From contig BSYQ01000011.1 of assembly GCA_030272585.1 (NCBI GenBank), positions 1,860,001 to 1,924,000 of the forward strand: 64,000 nucleotides of DNA, in the 5' to 3' direction. The translations under genes were made by a program, and so were the position numbers. Below, piece by piece: positions 1-12,179 of this stretch. The notes beneath the pieces were generated by a model. That model saw only the letters and a list, made by a program, of their open reading frames with translations, had not been told where the DNA came from and searched no databases. How positions within the stretch are numbered: position 1 is the first letter of the stretch; each line of letters starts with the position of its first letter. The stretch comes from Bryopsis sp. KO-2023. Taxonomy: Eukaryota > Chlorophyta > Ulvophyceae > Bryopsidales > Bryopsidaceae.

Positions 1-1224
1 GCTGGTGGGCACCCCTTCTCGCAAGCATAGGAAAACGAGAGCCCGGTTTACCTCAACGAGAAAGGTGTCCTGATTCTCCTTTTTCCAATCCCAGTTGGAA
101 CGTCCTCCACACGACACAGAGGCGCAAACCAAGAAAGCACCTGGCTGCCCATGCCTGGCCTCCCGATCAAACATTGATGGCTTGTTGCTCCCAGATAGTC
201 CAAATTCAGCCAGGACTTCTTTCGAAGTCGTGGGCTGGTGGATGCCATCGCAATTGGCACACGACGCCTCGTCCTCTGACGACTTTGAAGACTCGCTGGA
301 AATATCGTTGAACGAATACTTCTCCTCTTCCACAATTCTTTTGTAAGATTGACGATGGTACTGCCCCCTCGCCCCATATCTCGGTACAGAAGGGGAAGTG
401 TTGGTGGCGTTTTTCGTTTTCCTTGGGTGAGTTCGAGAATGAAGAGCATTGACCAGCGACTTGGACTCTTTCTCGCTCCACGATGCAATCTTCGGATGAC
501 TTTGCACCGGTGCTGATCGCGGCTGGGTCTTTCCTGGCCGGAAACCCTGGGGCAATCGAGACTTACTTGTGGTCCCCGACGTATCCACTGAATCTGCATG
601 ATCTCCTTGCCCTTCGGGTTTCTTAGCGTCCCCCAGCTCCTGAACGGGATGAAGCGCGTAAGGGGGGTGCAAGCATTTGGACCTATGACCATCATCCGAA
701 AATTTCTTCCGCAACGACCCAGTCCTAACGCTGCTCACAATCGATGGAGCAGCGCTGTCGCTCCGCCGCCTTCGTCGCGCAGAAGCCGCATCGGCGGGCA
801 TCTTATCCTCAGGCATACTTCTCATTTTGACAAGTGGGTGAGAAAACTCCGGCACAAGTCGAGATCTCAAGGGTGGAAATCGCATTCTGAAAGGAGGACA
901 ACAAAGATCGTTTAGGAGCTGTACAGTATGCCTTTTTACTGTTGGAATTACCCTCCACGTTCACACTGCCTACCTTACCCTTCCGTTTTCAATGGAACTG
1001 CCGTCCACCCTTGCCAAGAGCGAGCCTGCTGTGGACTGTGAGGCGCGTCGCTGGAGTTCCTTCGACGGCACCCTTCTCGGCGAGTTCGGGGCCTCGCTGG
1101 AATTGAACGACGTCGACCAACGGCGACGTCCAGGACTGTCGACGGTTGGCCCTCTGTTCCCTGGGAGTGATTTTTGCGATTCCATCAGAAACGCATGCGG
1201 CAAAACTTTCACCAAGCATCCCAC
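1..1224 (-). CDS. Partial Ser/Arg-rich protein of unknown function, 3' part off the left edge
   Basis: No recognised domain. On the minus strand, exon 886..1 reads open in one frame to the window edge, and joins to an upstream exon that ends at 974. The donor lies at 973 (AG/GTAGGC on the minus strand) and the acceptor at 887 (TCCTTTCAG). The junction is phase 2 and keeps the frame (...ENGRVR / MRFPPLRS...). The protein is Ser, Arg and Lys rich, with a run of five Arg, the stretch SSESSKSSEDEASC, and a small Cys pair (CANC) that could belong to a zinc site. The 215-codon open frame on the same strand (48-695) is out of phase with this reading and looks like a shadow. The upstream limit is uncertain; 1224 is the first in-frame Met of the upper exon, but more exons probably lie towards 2.1 kb. 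Confidence is moderate for a gene and low for its limits. Confidence 0.45.
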
Positions 1225-1770
1225 ATCTAGCGCAACAACGAATCCAGATGGGAGGACACGGTTGACGGCTCACCTGGGGAATGTGCCCTGCTCTTCGGCT
1301 TGTCGTTATCGATTGCCCCCACCATCTGCTCTCGCATCATTCAAGTCAATGAATGTCAGTTTCGCGCTCTTCGTGCCAACCACCTTTCAACCGCCAGAAG
1401 AGGGGAGTCAGGTCCGTTTTAATCTTTGGTATGTACTGCAGAGCTCCACTTCCCAACCCCACTCGATTCCGGCGTTTGCTCACCCCCTGGCACCGCGTTT
1501 GTCTCTTCACAGAGATTCGGAGCTGCCCAAGCGCAAGTCAAACCCCAAACCCTACAAATGCACACCCACTCACACATTTTGGACCACAATGAAAAATTCA
1601 CCATTTGATTGTCTAAACGGTTAGGATCCCCTTTTCCCAAAGATATCAAAATCTTATTCGCAGAGCCGCGATTCAGATCGGATCTCGTGAGTTTCTACAG
1701 AAAACAGTCTGACCTCTTCTTCCAGCGGAAACGGCTTATGGGGTCCCTTGTGTACAGAAAAATCCAGCTC

Positions 1771-2121
1771 TCAGTCCCAACAACGAAAAATATCCTTGCG
1801 CCTGTTAACAACACAAACCGCCGTGACTGCGAGTTCCACCCAAACATTGCCAATCTCCTGGCCTAAAATATCTTGATGATCGAAAACAGGCGTGATTGCA
1901 TGCCCGATTCGACTTTCCTCCCCCCCGCCCGCCTCTGTCACAATCTGGGTGGCAGACCGCAACATCTGTCTATGGCCCTCGTCCGCTAGCGCTCTCAACT
2001 CCGTGCCCTCCGTCGCCGGACCTCTTCTCTTCGCCTTGGACCACGTTTCCACAAATTCTCCTTCAGAGCTGCACGTTGGAGGTGCTCCGCAGCCTTGCTC
2101 GTCTGCTTCTTTCTCCTCCAT
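1771..2121 (-). CDS. Possible N-terminal exon of the left-edge gene
   Basis: A minus-strand open frame begins with Met at 2121 and is hydrophilic and Glu/Arg rich (starts MEEKEADEQGCGAPP). Its composition looks coding up to about 1850, after which the reading becomes less convincing. It could be the first exon of the minus-strand gene at 1-1224, but I could not find a clear donor and acceptor chain through 1225-1770, so the link is inference. Overlapping frames on both strands at 1890-2250 are also open because the GC content is higher here. Confidence 0.22.
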   Translation of the reverse strand: MEEKEADEQGCGAPPTCSSEGEFVETWSKAKRRGPATEGTELRALADEGHRQMLRSATQIVTEAGGGEESRIGHAITPVFDHQDILGQEIGNVWVELAVTAVCVVNRRKDIFRCWD

Positions 2122-2250
2122 CGCGTTAGGGCCAGTCCTCGTTCCTTGTCGCGAAATTCTCGCTCGCGGAAACGGCGACGAGCGATTGAATCTGGAGGGG
2201 GGCGAAAGACGGAAAACCGCCCCACGTTCGAAACTGAATCTTGAGAAACT

Positions 2251-5200
2251 ATGAAGTCGATTTTCGTTCGCGGGAGTCCCGCCTCGGACGGCTGCTTATG
2301 TCCGCCAATTCCGCACCTTACTCGGGTGGTGAGCGACCAGTCCGTATCTCTTTGCGGTCGTTTCAGACGGCGGTGTGTCAGGAGGGCGTCAGGTAGAGTG
2401 TTGTTGATTGACGAATTTCTGTCTTTTTTTTTTTTTCCCTTTTCTAGGCTCTCCTAATATATTCTGTTGATATTTGCGTATTTCAAATATGTTCCACGAA
2501 ATAAGTTTCCCCTCCTGTTGAGGGGGTGAGAAAGTTGTTTTTCCTGAGCACTTCAAGCAGCCCCAGTTTCAGTCACCAAAACTGTAACAGCGGCTGGATA
2601 ATATTGAGACATGATGGCCTGTTGTGATGAAATTATGCATTACCTTTGCCTGTTTAAACTACCTCTCAAAAAAAAAAAAAAAAATCGATTCGAAACAAAA
2701 CAAAACGAAACCCTACATTTCAAACTAGAACTGATCATGATTATTTTTTCACCGCGGTGTGGAATAAAAAAGGTCGAGACGCTCTTTCCCAGAGCGCACA
2801 GTCCAGTGCCGAAACGAAAGAGATGCCGGTGGTGTATGGGGATGAAGTTTCTGTTCCAACCTCATCTCAAGAAAAGTCGCCTTCTCCGGCTCCCCCTTCC
2901 GAAACCAACATTGATGAGGGGCCTGTATCAAAGGTCAAGGATGGGGTCGACGAATCCGACGGGGAGGAGAAAGCGTCGAAAGCCAAATTTCATTCTCTCC
3001 ATGGCGCCCCAAAAAAGAAGGCCAAGAATGAAAAGTTTGCCAAAGACGTGAACGAAATCGTGAATGCCTTTGTGAATGGAACGGCAGACGAGGAGGCCAT
3101 CAAATCGGTGCGAGATTTTTTTTATGTTGGGCTGCTGCTGTCATGGTGGTTGAAGAATCGATGGAGGTGTTTTTTTTTGCATCGCTTCTGAGGGATGCTG
3201 TGTGCCGAGTTCTGGAACTCTCATCGTTTTTCGACTTTTTTGTTTGTTAATTTCTGTTGGAAGTATTATATGTGGTGAAAGAAAATCCATTTCTTGTTGA
3301 TTATAGTGCGATCACGCGATTTTGATTGGAGCCATCAAACTCATCATGGTAGAAAACGACGCCGGCAAGGGACATGCTTTTCTGGAAAAACTCATCGAAC
3401 TCGGGAAGGCCGACGACCACATCATTGCAGTGTACTTGAAGCAATGCTGCCTCAAAGACAAACTGGATTTTGCACAGCAATGCGTCGACCTATGGCTCCG
3501 TGAAGGTAGCGATTCGTTTTTGGTGTTCTTTTTTTTTTTATCTTCTTTTTTAATCGAAAGAAAGGGGTTGAGGATTCCCTCCTTGATGTTCGTGCATCGG
3601 TACAGTTCGGTGAAAATCAGTAAATAAGATGTCCTATTCTTCATTGATGCAAATTCACCATAGTTGGCAGGCTTGATTGAGTTTTTTTTTCCCTTTTTTT
3701 TCCCTCGTTACAGGAAACGTACCTGTCGGACCGGGCTGTTCTGACGTGATGATTCGTTCGTTCATGGAAAAGGATGAGTTGGACCTTGGACTGGAAATGC
3801 TGACCAGTTTTCAAGAAGCGGGCATCACTTTGAGGCCTTTCGCATACAATATTCTCATTCAGGTATGTCGAGGAAAGCACCACTTCTATTACTAATATCG
3901 AACGTGTTTGATCGGAGCCGTTCGAAGGACATATTATGGAAAGGGGTTTTTCTTAAGCAGGATTTGAGGCTGATTGCATTACGCCCACTGAGGAAATCAA
4001 CCAACCGGACCTCTTTCTGTGTTTATTTTTGTCGTTGAAGTTCATTTTATTATTTTTAATTTTAATTTTTTTTGGGTGGGGGTGGGCTAGGTTTCAGGAA
4101 GACAGGGGCGATTGGATAAAGCGGTTGATCTGTTCGATCAATTGCTGAACTCCAGCGAAGGTCCGGATGCGTTCTCCTACAGGTGAGTGCAATTCCATGC
4201 AACCGTCCCCTCGCTTTTTCAAACTTTTTTTTTTTGTTTCCTTGCGACTTCTTCGAAATATTTTTTTTCAAAACCTATTGGACCTAGGCTGACCGAAAGG
4301 CTCCATTTGCTTTTTTTTTTTTCCCTTTGGCTGAAAGGCTGTGGAAATGAGTGCTGGATTCGAAGGGATTTCTGCGTTTTGCATCGTAGGAATGTTCTTT
4401 GGGCGATTCGTGCCAGCCAAGCAAAGAGGTCCCTGTCTTTGGTTTATTCACAATTCAAACAGGAAAAAGACATACCGCTGGATAAGAACCTGTACTATGC
4501 ATTCATGACCTGCGCGTCTCGCTGCACCAACATCGAGGTCGCTGAAGGAATTTTTGAATCCTTTATCGCCGACGAAGTGCAGTACAGGTGATGTAATTTG
4601 CATGTTCGTTTTTCCCCCTGAGAAAAAACTAGATTAAAAAAAAAAAAAAAAAAAGATGGGGAGTTCTTTGTGCTCTGTGTTAATGTTGAAAGCCTGTACA
4701 CATGTTGCATTTTTTTTTAAATTTGAAATTGGTTGTAATTTCTCGACCGAAAGATTTTTGTTTTTTTTGGGGGGGTGGAACGTCTGGTAAAAATCAAAAC
4801 CACTTTTTCCCCCACCCCCTCCAAAAAAAACGCTGTGGAGAAAATCTTATACTGAGTGTTTTTTTTGTTTTTTGTTTATTTTTCTACAGGAGCCCGAAGG
4901 TTTTCAACGTGCTGTTGGATGTGTATTCGAAGGCAGAGGTTTTGCCCGACCTCGACAGAATTTTTGGATTGTTTGATAAGTACAGTATCAAGATGGACGA
5001 TTTCTCGTTTGGTTTGCTGCTCACCTCGGCGTACCGATGCCAGACAGGCTTGGAGAACATCTGCAGAATCACAGATGAAATGGACAAAAGGTGGGTTTTT
5101 GCCAAAAGAAAAGTGTGCAGAAAATGCATACGTAAAAAAAGAAAAGAACTTCAGGGAATGAGGGTTTGGTGCGGCTTCATGGGGTTAAAAAATACAAAAA

Positions 5201-5968
5201 TAAAAATAAAAAATTCATCTTTCAGGTTTCTTGACGAGAAAAAACGTTGGGCGCTGTGAAAAAGTGTTGGTTATTTCCGAGTTTTCTCCTCCTGCATAAG
5301 GATCAATTACTTTAGTTTGGTTATTTCTGTGGTAATGTTTTTTCCAACTGGTGTTGATTATTTTCTGTGGAACAAAAAAGGGCTGCCTGGAATTACAGTG
5401 TGTGCTGCTGCTTGATATTCTCTTTTTCCAGTAATGAATCAGTATCGAGTTGGGCCAAAGCGGTCAATACACATCCTTCAAATTTTATGTATACACATAC
5501 CCTGTCCTCATGCTGAATTCGACCTCTGTGAACTCACGAAACAGGGGGGTGGAGCTCAACCCACTGACGGCCGCCTCGCTCATTATTGCTTACAAGGGTG
5601 CTGGGATGGACCCCTTCAAAGAGCGTTTCAAAAAATCGGTGGAAATCTGCAGAAAGGTTCGAACCCAAACTTGCTACCACCTGCTGATGGCAATGACCAG
5701 CGAAAACGGGTATCTTTCGTTGGCCCTGCGATTTCAGCACGAAATGGAGGAGCTGGGATATACCTCCAACAAAAGGACGTTCAATATTCTGTACGAGGGC
5801 TGCATGCAATCGGGTTTGGTCGCGAAAGCGGAAAAATTCCGAATGCTGAGGGACGAACGAACTCGAGAGGAGAAAGCAAAGTTTTCGCAGGAGGGGGGTG
5901 GTTCTAGAAAAAAGGAAAAGGGGTCTCGAAGCTTTAAGGTGAAACGTCATCGTGTGAGAGGAATGTGA
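2251..5968 (+). CDS. Pentatricopeptide repeat (PPR) protein
   Basis: Probable organelle RNA-binding protein. Exons: 2251-2392, 2773-3107, 3307-3505, 3714-3862, 4091-4182, 4390-4587, 4890-5090, 5545-5968. The joined frame is 579 codons plus stop and all phases agree. PPR-like helix pairs are visible in the second half: AYNILIQVSGRQGRLDKAVD, a YYAFMTCASR...VAEGIFESF unit, FNVLLDVYSKAEVLPDLDRI and FNILYEGCMQSGLVAKAEKF. The first 47 residues are Arg/Ser rich with few acids, as in a transit peptide. The exon 1-2 join is the weakest: the acceptor at 2772 (ATAAAAAAG) lacks a pyrimidine tract, so the start may instead be Met at 2823. Residues ~60-145 are Ser/Pro/Lys rich linker. The C-terminus is very basic (KKEKGSRSFKVKRHRVRGM), fitting nucleic acid binding. 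The family call is firm; the target RNA and organelle are unknown. Confidence 0.8.
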
Positions 5969-7734
5969 ATTTTTTTTTGTTTGGGGAAAGGTAAAAGCAA
6001 AGAAAGGAAGGGGGGTTGGGGTGGGGAGAAATTTGGACAAAGAAAAGTCGATGCAAACGAGATAAAATTCCCCAAAAGGTGAAAAAAACGAACGTGGATG
6101 GATTTTCCTTTTTCGTGAGGCTAGTTTGTTTGGGATGGGGCTTTTCTTCGTTTCGTCTCGTTTTTTTTTTCGATTTTTTTTCCCAGGGAAATATAGGAGT
6201 GAAAAAAAGATTTTGCCGTGTGAGGTCATGAGAGAGAGAGAGAGAGTGTGTTCGAGTTTTGTTCCGTCTTTTTTTTTGTGTGTGGTGTTTTGGCTTTTTT
6301 TTTTTTTTTCGTTTAGCCTGTTTTTGGGAGGACTGTGGCGAGAAATATCGATTATGGAAAGAAAAAGAAAAAAAAAAACAGGGGGAAAGAAAAAAAGAAA
6401 ATTTGAGAGGAGGGGGTTCCCGAAAATTTCCAGAGCGATGAAAAGATCAATCAGAGGAAAAAGAAAAAAAAATTGAAACGCAGGATGTTTTTTTTCAACT
6501 TTTTGTTTTTCTGAAAGAAAAAAAAAGAAAGCCTCCAACTCTTCCTTCCGTTCGTTTGTTTTTTTCTTTTCCTATTTGTGAATGCTTTGTTTCTTTTGCA
6601 CTCGAAGGAAAAAATTTCCTGTTTTTTTTTCTTCTTGTTTTTCTTGCACCTTGTTTCGATCGATGAGGAGGAAGTCGCCGTGTGACAGACATACAGTTTT
6701 GAAAAACTGGTGGCAGGATGTGGTGAGTTTTTCTTTTTTGGAAATTGTGGCCCCTTTTTCGTTCGCTTTCAAGGGGACAGGAAAAGAAAGGAGAAGAAAA
6801 CATCAGGGAAAATTTCGCAGATTCTTTTGCCCAGATCTTTTGCTGTACATTTCGGAGCAACGAACCAAAAAAAAAAAGAAATTTGAGAGTTTTAGAGCGG
6901 GGGATTTTTCGGAAAGTCAGAAAGACAGGAAAAAGTGCTGGGTTTCTGATTTATTTTCTTTTGGTTTCGGTGGATATGTCGAGTTGTAGTCTTCAATTTT
7001 TGCCATTTGCACTTTTTGCCGCTTGCTTTCATCTTTCGAGTTTTCCTGCGCAGCAAGCATTGATATTGCATCAATTGTTTTTTTGTGGGGGGCCTGGAAA
7101 TCTTGCCCTGTTGAAATAGTTTCTGATATTTTAAATCCCCACCGAACATCCACACCAGCAAGGTAGCACAAATTAAATGTCCTCACAGTTAAGTTTCATT
7201 TCTCTTTATTTTAATTATCGAAACCTGCAATTCATCTGTGAAGGTATATATTATTATACCTTTTGATTAATTTTGAGACGCAACGAGTGCCCAGCAATGA
7301 GACCACAGAGTAAATAAAGTAAAATAGATCTGTACTGTACACATATGACGACGCGATCACAAGACCGCAGGGCGGTTCAGTTAGACCGGCGTGCGACTGC
7401 CACGGGGAATGCCTACACAGCGTGTTCCAGAGGGATTTGACGTGGCGGCAACGAATCGCTTCAACACGCCAGCGCCCAGAAGATCAGGGTTGCATGCACT
7501 TTTGGGTGGCAGAAATTGGGGGGGCTTCTGTTCGCAAGAGAGGCGTTAATCGGTTTATGGTATAAGGCGGTTCCTATGTCTGACGGTTCGTGGCAGCCGC
7601 GTTCGCTGGCGTGTAATTTTGGTCTTGGCAGGAACGGGGAAGTATATTCCCCTGTGCGCAAGTTTCACCTAACGAGTGCATCAAGGGAGGCTTTTTTTTA
7701 ACGTAAAAATTGTAGAGAGAGAAAGGGAAAAACG
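5969..7734. other. Intergenic spacer, homopolymer rich
   Basis: No gene supported. 5970-7000 is dominated by A and T runs plus a short GA microsatellite at about 6231-6247; the many open frames here come from low complexity. 7300-7734 is more mixed in composition and lies directly upstream of the PEAMT start, so it probably contains its promoter and 5' leader, but no specific element was recognised. Confidence 0.5.
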
Positions 7735-9057
7735 ATGTCTTCGGCAACCGCGAAAAAGGCAGAAAACGTCGAGAGGACGGCGCAAGTGGCTTACTGGGAA
7801 GAACACACTCAACAAGCTACAATGGAAGCGATGATGTTGGACAGCAAAGCGTCAGAAATCGACAAGCTCGAGAGGCCTGAGGTGCGCCGGGGTGGGAGGG
7901 GAGCTCGTTTCTCGGACTCGACGTCAAGCTGTCGTTTGGGCTCGCGGCAATCTTTCGCTTCTGTCGCGATTGGATCTATCGACAAGCGTCGTTTTTTGAC
8001 GCGTTCAGTTTCTGTTCGTTTCGTTTCTTTGTTGATTGTCCGTTCGTTTTATGTTTGGCTCTTGTTTATGGAGGAATAGATCTTGAAAGCAAGTTTCAAA
8101 GCGGTCTGCGACAGGGCATCGAAGAATGCCTGTTGTAGGAGGAAACCTTTCGAACGAAGGGATGTCTGGAAAATAAAAAAAACTCGGCCACCTTGTTCTG
8201 AACTCTCTGTACGTTTCAACAGGTGTTGGGACTGTTGGGCGACATCACAGGACGACGCGTTCTTGAACTCGGCGCTGGCATCGGCCGCTTCACCAGCGAC
8301 CTCGCGAAGTCCGCAACCAAAGTCGCGGCTTATGATTTCATGGAGTCGCTCACCGAACAGAACAAGAAAACGAACGGGGATTTGCCCAACGTGGAGATTC
8401 AGAAGGGGGACGTCACGAAGCTGGAACTGGAGGAGAGCTCCTTCGACGTCATTTTCTCGAACTGGCTGTTGATGTATTTGTCTGACGAAGAAGTGGAGTC
8501 CCTGGCTCTCAGAGCTCTGACCTGGGTGAGTCATGGTCATGTCAGCCAAACATTCACAGTGTTGGGGTAAATTGACTGGAAAGGAGAAGAAAAAGGGATT
8601 CAATATGAAAGAAGGGAAATGCAATAGGGCAGGTATATAAAATGCAACATAAAAAGGATTTGCTCCAAGTTTTGACTCCTTTTTTGTTGTGTGTGTGTGT
8701 GTGTGTGTGTGTTTTTGTTTTTGTGAAAACAGCTCAGCGACACAGGAATGGTTTTCTTCAGAGAGTCCTGTTTCAAGCAATCTGGTGACATGACCAGATC
8801 ATCGAACCCGTCACACTACAGGTAAAATTATTATGTAAGCAAGATGTGCGTAGATACACCCTGCCAAAAAAATGATGGCTTTGCAGATTTGAGTGTGCCC
8901 CCTTTTTTGCGGGTTTTTTTTCTTCTTTCATTGTATTTTCTTTAGGAAAGGTACTTCGATCTGACCAACATAAATCCTCCTAGTGTGACATACATACATT
9001 CATTCGTTTATTATTATTTATTGTTAACTATCATTATCAGTATTATTTATTTGTAAG

Positions 9058-9116
<59 letters not shown>

Positions 9117-12031
9117 TTTTATTATTTTTTTTTTTGGGGGGGGGGGAGGGGAGTTCGAACATATACACATAGTCTCAGATATATCTGTACCATGTACCAT
9201 AAATGTCATCTAACCTTTCTTTTTTTTTTTTTTTTCAGGGACCCCAATAGCTACTTTTGCATTTTCGACAAAGTGTCTTGGACCGACTCCAAGGGCCGCA
9301 AATTTCGATTCGAACTTGTGAATGCTCGATGTGTCGAAACATACGTTCGAATCAAGCAGAACCACAACCAAATCGCTTTCAAGTGGAAGAAGGTGCATGT
9401 TTTTTCTTTTTTTTTTCCCTAAAAATAATTTTTAAGCAACGCATTGGAAAAAAATATGCAAGATTTTCGCTGTATGAATGTTCAGACTACAGTGCGAGCA
9501 AATCTGGTGGCCAGTCATAACGGCGATTTTTTTCTTTTTTTTTTCGGTTGCACCACCTCATTATGAAAGAACAAAAGATATTTTGATCACATGCTGAGAA
9601 ATGTGTTTGTTCAATTTGTATTTGTTGCTATTTTTATTTATTTATTCAGTTTCGTTTTCACTGGATTTTAATGCCATCATGTTAAAAACACGGACACAGC
9701 CCAGAAATATTCATATCAACACTATTTGCCCCTATGTTTTATATTTCATTTATTTATATTTTCTGTGAATCGATACTCGAGTTCTTTTGGGTGTTTTTAT
9801 TTTTTTTCTCTTCCGGATATAAAAATCAAACATCCAGTTAATGTGAATGGGCCAGGTCGAGGTCACAGATTCAGATGTTGGCGATTTCCGCCATTTCCTG
9901 GACAACTGCCAGTATCAAATGCGGGGCATCCTCAGATATGAAAGGATTTTCGGGGCGGGCTATATCAGCACTGGAGGGGCCCACACCACAGAAGAACTCG
10001 TTGCGAAACTGAATCTGAAAAAAGGCGAACATGTCCTTGATGTCGGTGAGTTATATTTAATAACGTTTTCTTAGAAATATTTTTAGAAATATTTTAGTAA
10101 TGTTTTTTCAAGTAATATTGTTTTTTGGGTTTTTTTTTAAAGTAATATTACCAAGAAATGAAACTGATGGAAGTATGGAAGTTTGTGAAGGATTGCGTCT
10201 TGGTTGGAGGCAGAGTAAATCGTACAAGGGAAATTGGAATATAACAACTGAAATTGATTACACAATATCCTTTCCACCTTAATAGTCCCTGGGCTTGTAG
10301 TGCCAAACTAGACTAACCATGCAACTGTGGATAACCGTGCACAACACTGTACCCCAACTAATTCCAACTGGCTACCAGTCCGACAGTCAATCACAATGGT
10401 ATAATCTATTCATGGCTCAGAGCACCATGCTCCCTTCACTCCTATACAATCCACCTGGCAGAATGCACCAAAACATGTGGCTACATCCAAAAGGGACTGA
10501 CTACCAGCATCAATCAATAAAAACCGATCCGCCATCATTTCTGACAGTTTGTTTATTTATCCGTTCGTTTTTTTTGTTTTTTTAATAGGATAGGATTTTC
10601 GATTTTCTTATTTGAGAAAATTATGAAAATTCTCTTGAATTGTTTACGGTGAGAAAATATCGGCCGCTATTGGGAAAGCCGATTTCTGATTTGGTTTTTA
10701 TGTGAACTGTTGTTCAGGTTGTGGAATTGGGGGTGGGAATTTCTACATGGCTGAGAAATATGGTGTGAGCGTGTTGGGTGTGGATTTATCGGTCAATATG
10801 TTCATGGTGGCGTTGGAGAGGTCTTTGCAAAAGGACCTGGATGTGGTGTTTGAAGTGGCGGACATCACGAAACGAGAATATCCAAAGCAATCTTTCGATG
10901 TGGTTTACAGCAGGGATACCATTTTGCACATCGATGACAAGCCGAAACTTTTCCAGAGGTGAGGGTAGATATATAAAAATCCCAAAGTTTGGGCGTAGTT
11001 TTGTTTAGAGATTCATGGTGAGTCCTGTTGAGAGTTCTGAGAAAAAAAATTCAATAATAAATCGCTGTGTCGTTATTTTATTTTATTTTTTTGATTTGGT
11101 CGGTGGTTTGAAATTAGAGCTCTCAGATGGAGATGTGTCTGGCATAATGCAGAGTCGGTAACTCTTTTTTTTTTTTAAAGAAAAAATTGTTTATTGAGTA
11201 ATTCAGAGAAATAAATAGATGATGAAAATTTCAGGGAACCTCTATTTGTTTTTTTCTGGGGTGATCCATCGTTTTTCTTGAAAATCGAGACTGAAGAATT
11301 ATTAAACACTTATTTGATGGGGTCATGTGTGTGTGGGGGGGGGGGGGGTATTTTTAGGCTGTACGGATTCTTGAAGCCAGGCGGTCGACTCTTGATAACA
11401 GATTACTGCCGAGCTGATAAGACCCCTTCCGATCAATTCGCTGCCTACATCAAACAAAGGGGCTACGATTTGCATTCCGTCAACGCCTACTCGAAAATGC
11501 TGCAAGATGCTGGCTTCGTCAATGTTCAAGGAGAGGACACCACAGCATTGGTAAGCCTCTTTTTCTTTTCTTTTCAATTTTTTTTTTAATAATTCTGCAT
11601 TTTTTTATTTTTTCTTCTCTCCGAGAGAATCGGAACAGAAGATTCCACAGATTTATGGTGATAATTTCCATCCAAGCGAACGCATTGCTGAGAATTACTG
11701 TAAGTTTTATCTGCTGAATTGCATTTGAAAATTTCAACTGGTCCTAGGAGTCATGTTTTTTTTTTTCTTCTTGGGGAAGCAAGAAAAAAAAACAAAAAAC
11801 AGAAAGCTGTGACTGATGGTTTGCTGAACACTGGTCTTTATTTTGACACCTCAGTTTGAAACGAGTCTCCGGAGGGAGCTGGCAACCGCCGAAGCCAACA
11901 AAGAATCCTTCATCGCAGATTTCTCTGAGCAAGACTACTTTGCCATAGTCAACGGTTGGAGAGAAAAACTGGACAGGGTTTCCCAAGGAGAACAGAGATG
12001 GGGTCTGTTCATCGCCGAAAAAGCCACCTGA
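7735..12031 (+). CDS. PEAMT: Phosphoethanolamine N-methyltransferase, plant two-domain type
   Basis: Catalyses three SAM-dependent methylations of phosphoethanolamine to phosphocholine, the committed route to choline and phosphatidylcholine; cytosolic in plants. Exons: 7735-7881, 8223-8525, 8733-8821, 9239-9392, 9856-10045, 10718-10958, 11358-11550, 11855-12031. They join to 497 codons plus stop, close to the ~490 of land-plant enzymes. Two methyltransferase domains are present: motif [12 protein letters not shown] near residue 62 and [15 protein letters not shown] near residue 290. Family-diagnostic stretches include [56 protein letters not shown] and the ending [12 protein letters not shown]. 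The start is the only in-frame Met before the conserved block, preceded by A-rich sequence. Two introns carry microsatellites, (GT)n and (TA)n. Tandem domains of this kind are typical of plants and some algae; nematodes and Plasmodium split or shorten them. I am confident of this call. Confidence 0.94.
8688..8712. repeat. (GT)n microsatellite in PEAMT intron 2
   Basis: A run of alternating G and T about 25 bases long lies 20 bases before the exon 3 acceptor of PEAMT. It occupies the place where a polypyrimidine tract would be, so its length could affect splicing. Confidence 0.9.
9061..9120. repeat. (AT)n then poly-T in PEAMT intron 3
   Basis: About 49 bases of perfect AT dinucleotides run straight into a T run, followed by a second T run and a G run up to ~9150. 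It lies inside the intron before PEAMT exon 4 (9239). Confidence 0.9.
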
Positions 12032-12148
12032 AGATAGTTAGAGAGAGTGAGAGCGAGAGCGAGAGAGATTGAAACATGGAAAAGAGTGAGAACATATGTT
12101 GAAAGAGTGACCACTACCTGGACAGTGGGTGGATGTGAGAAATAGAGA

Positions 12149-12179
<31 letters not shown>

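Noticed and set aside
48..695. 215-codon minus-strand ORF
   Set aside because: It overlaps a better-supported minus-strand frame that joins across a spliced intron; the 215-codon frame has no domain.
5534..6538. 334-codon minus-strand ORF
   Set aside because: It is long only because it runs antisense to PPR exon 8 and then through A/T-rich spacer; Phe/Lys/Ser-rich low complexity.
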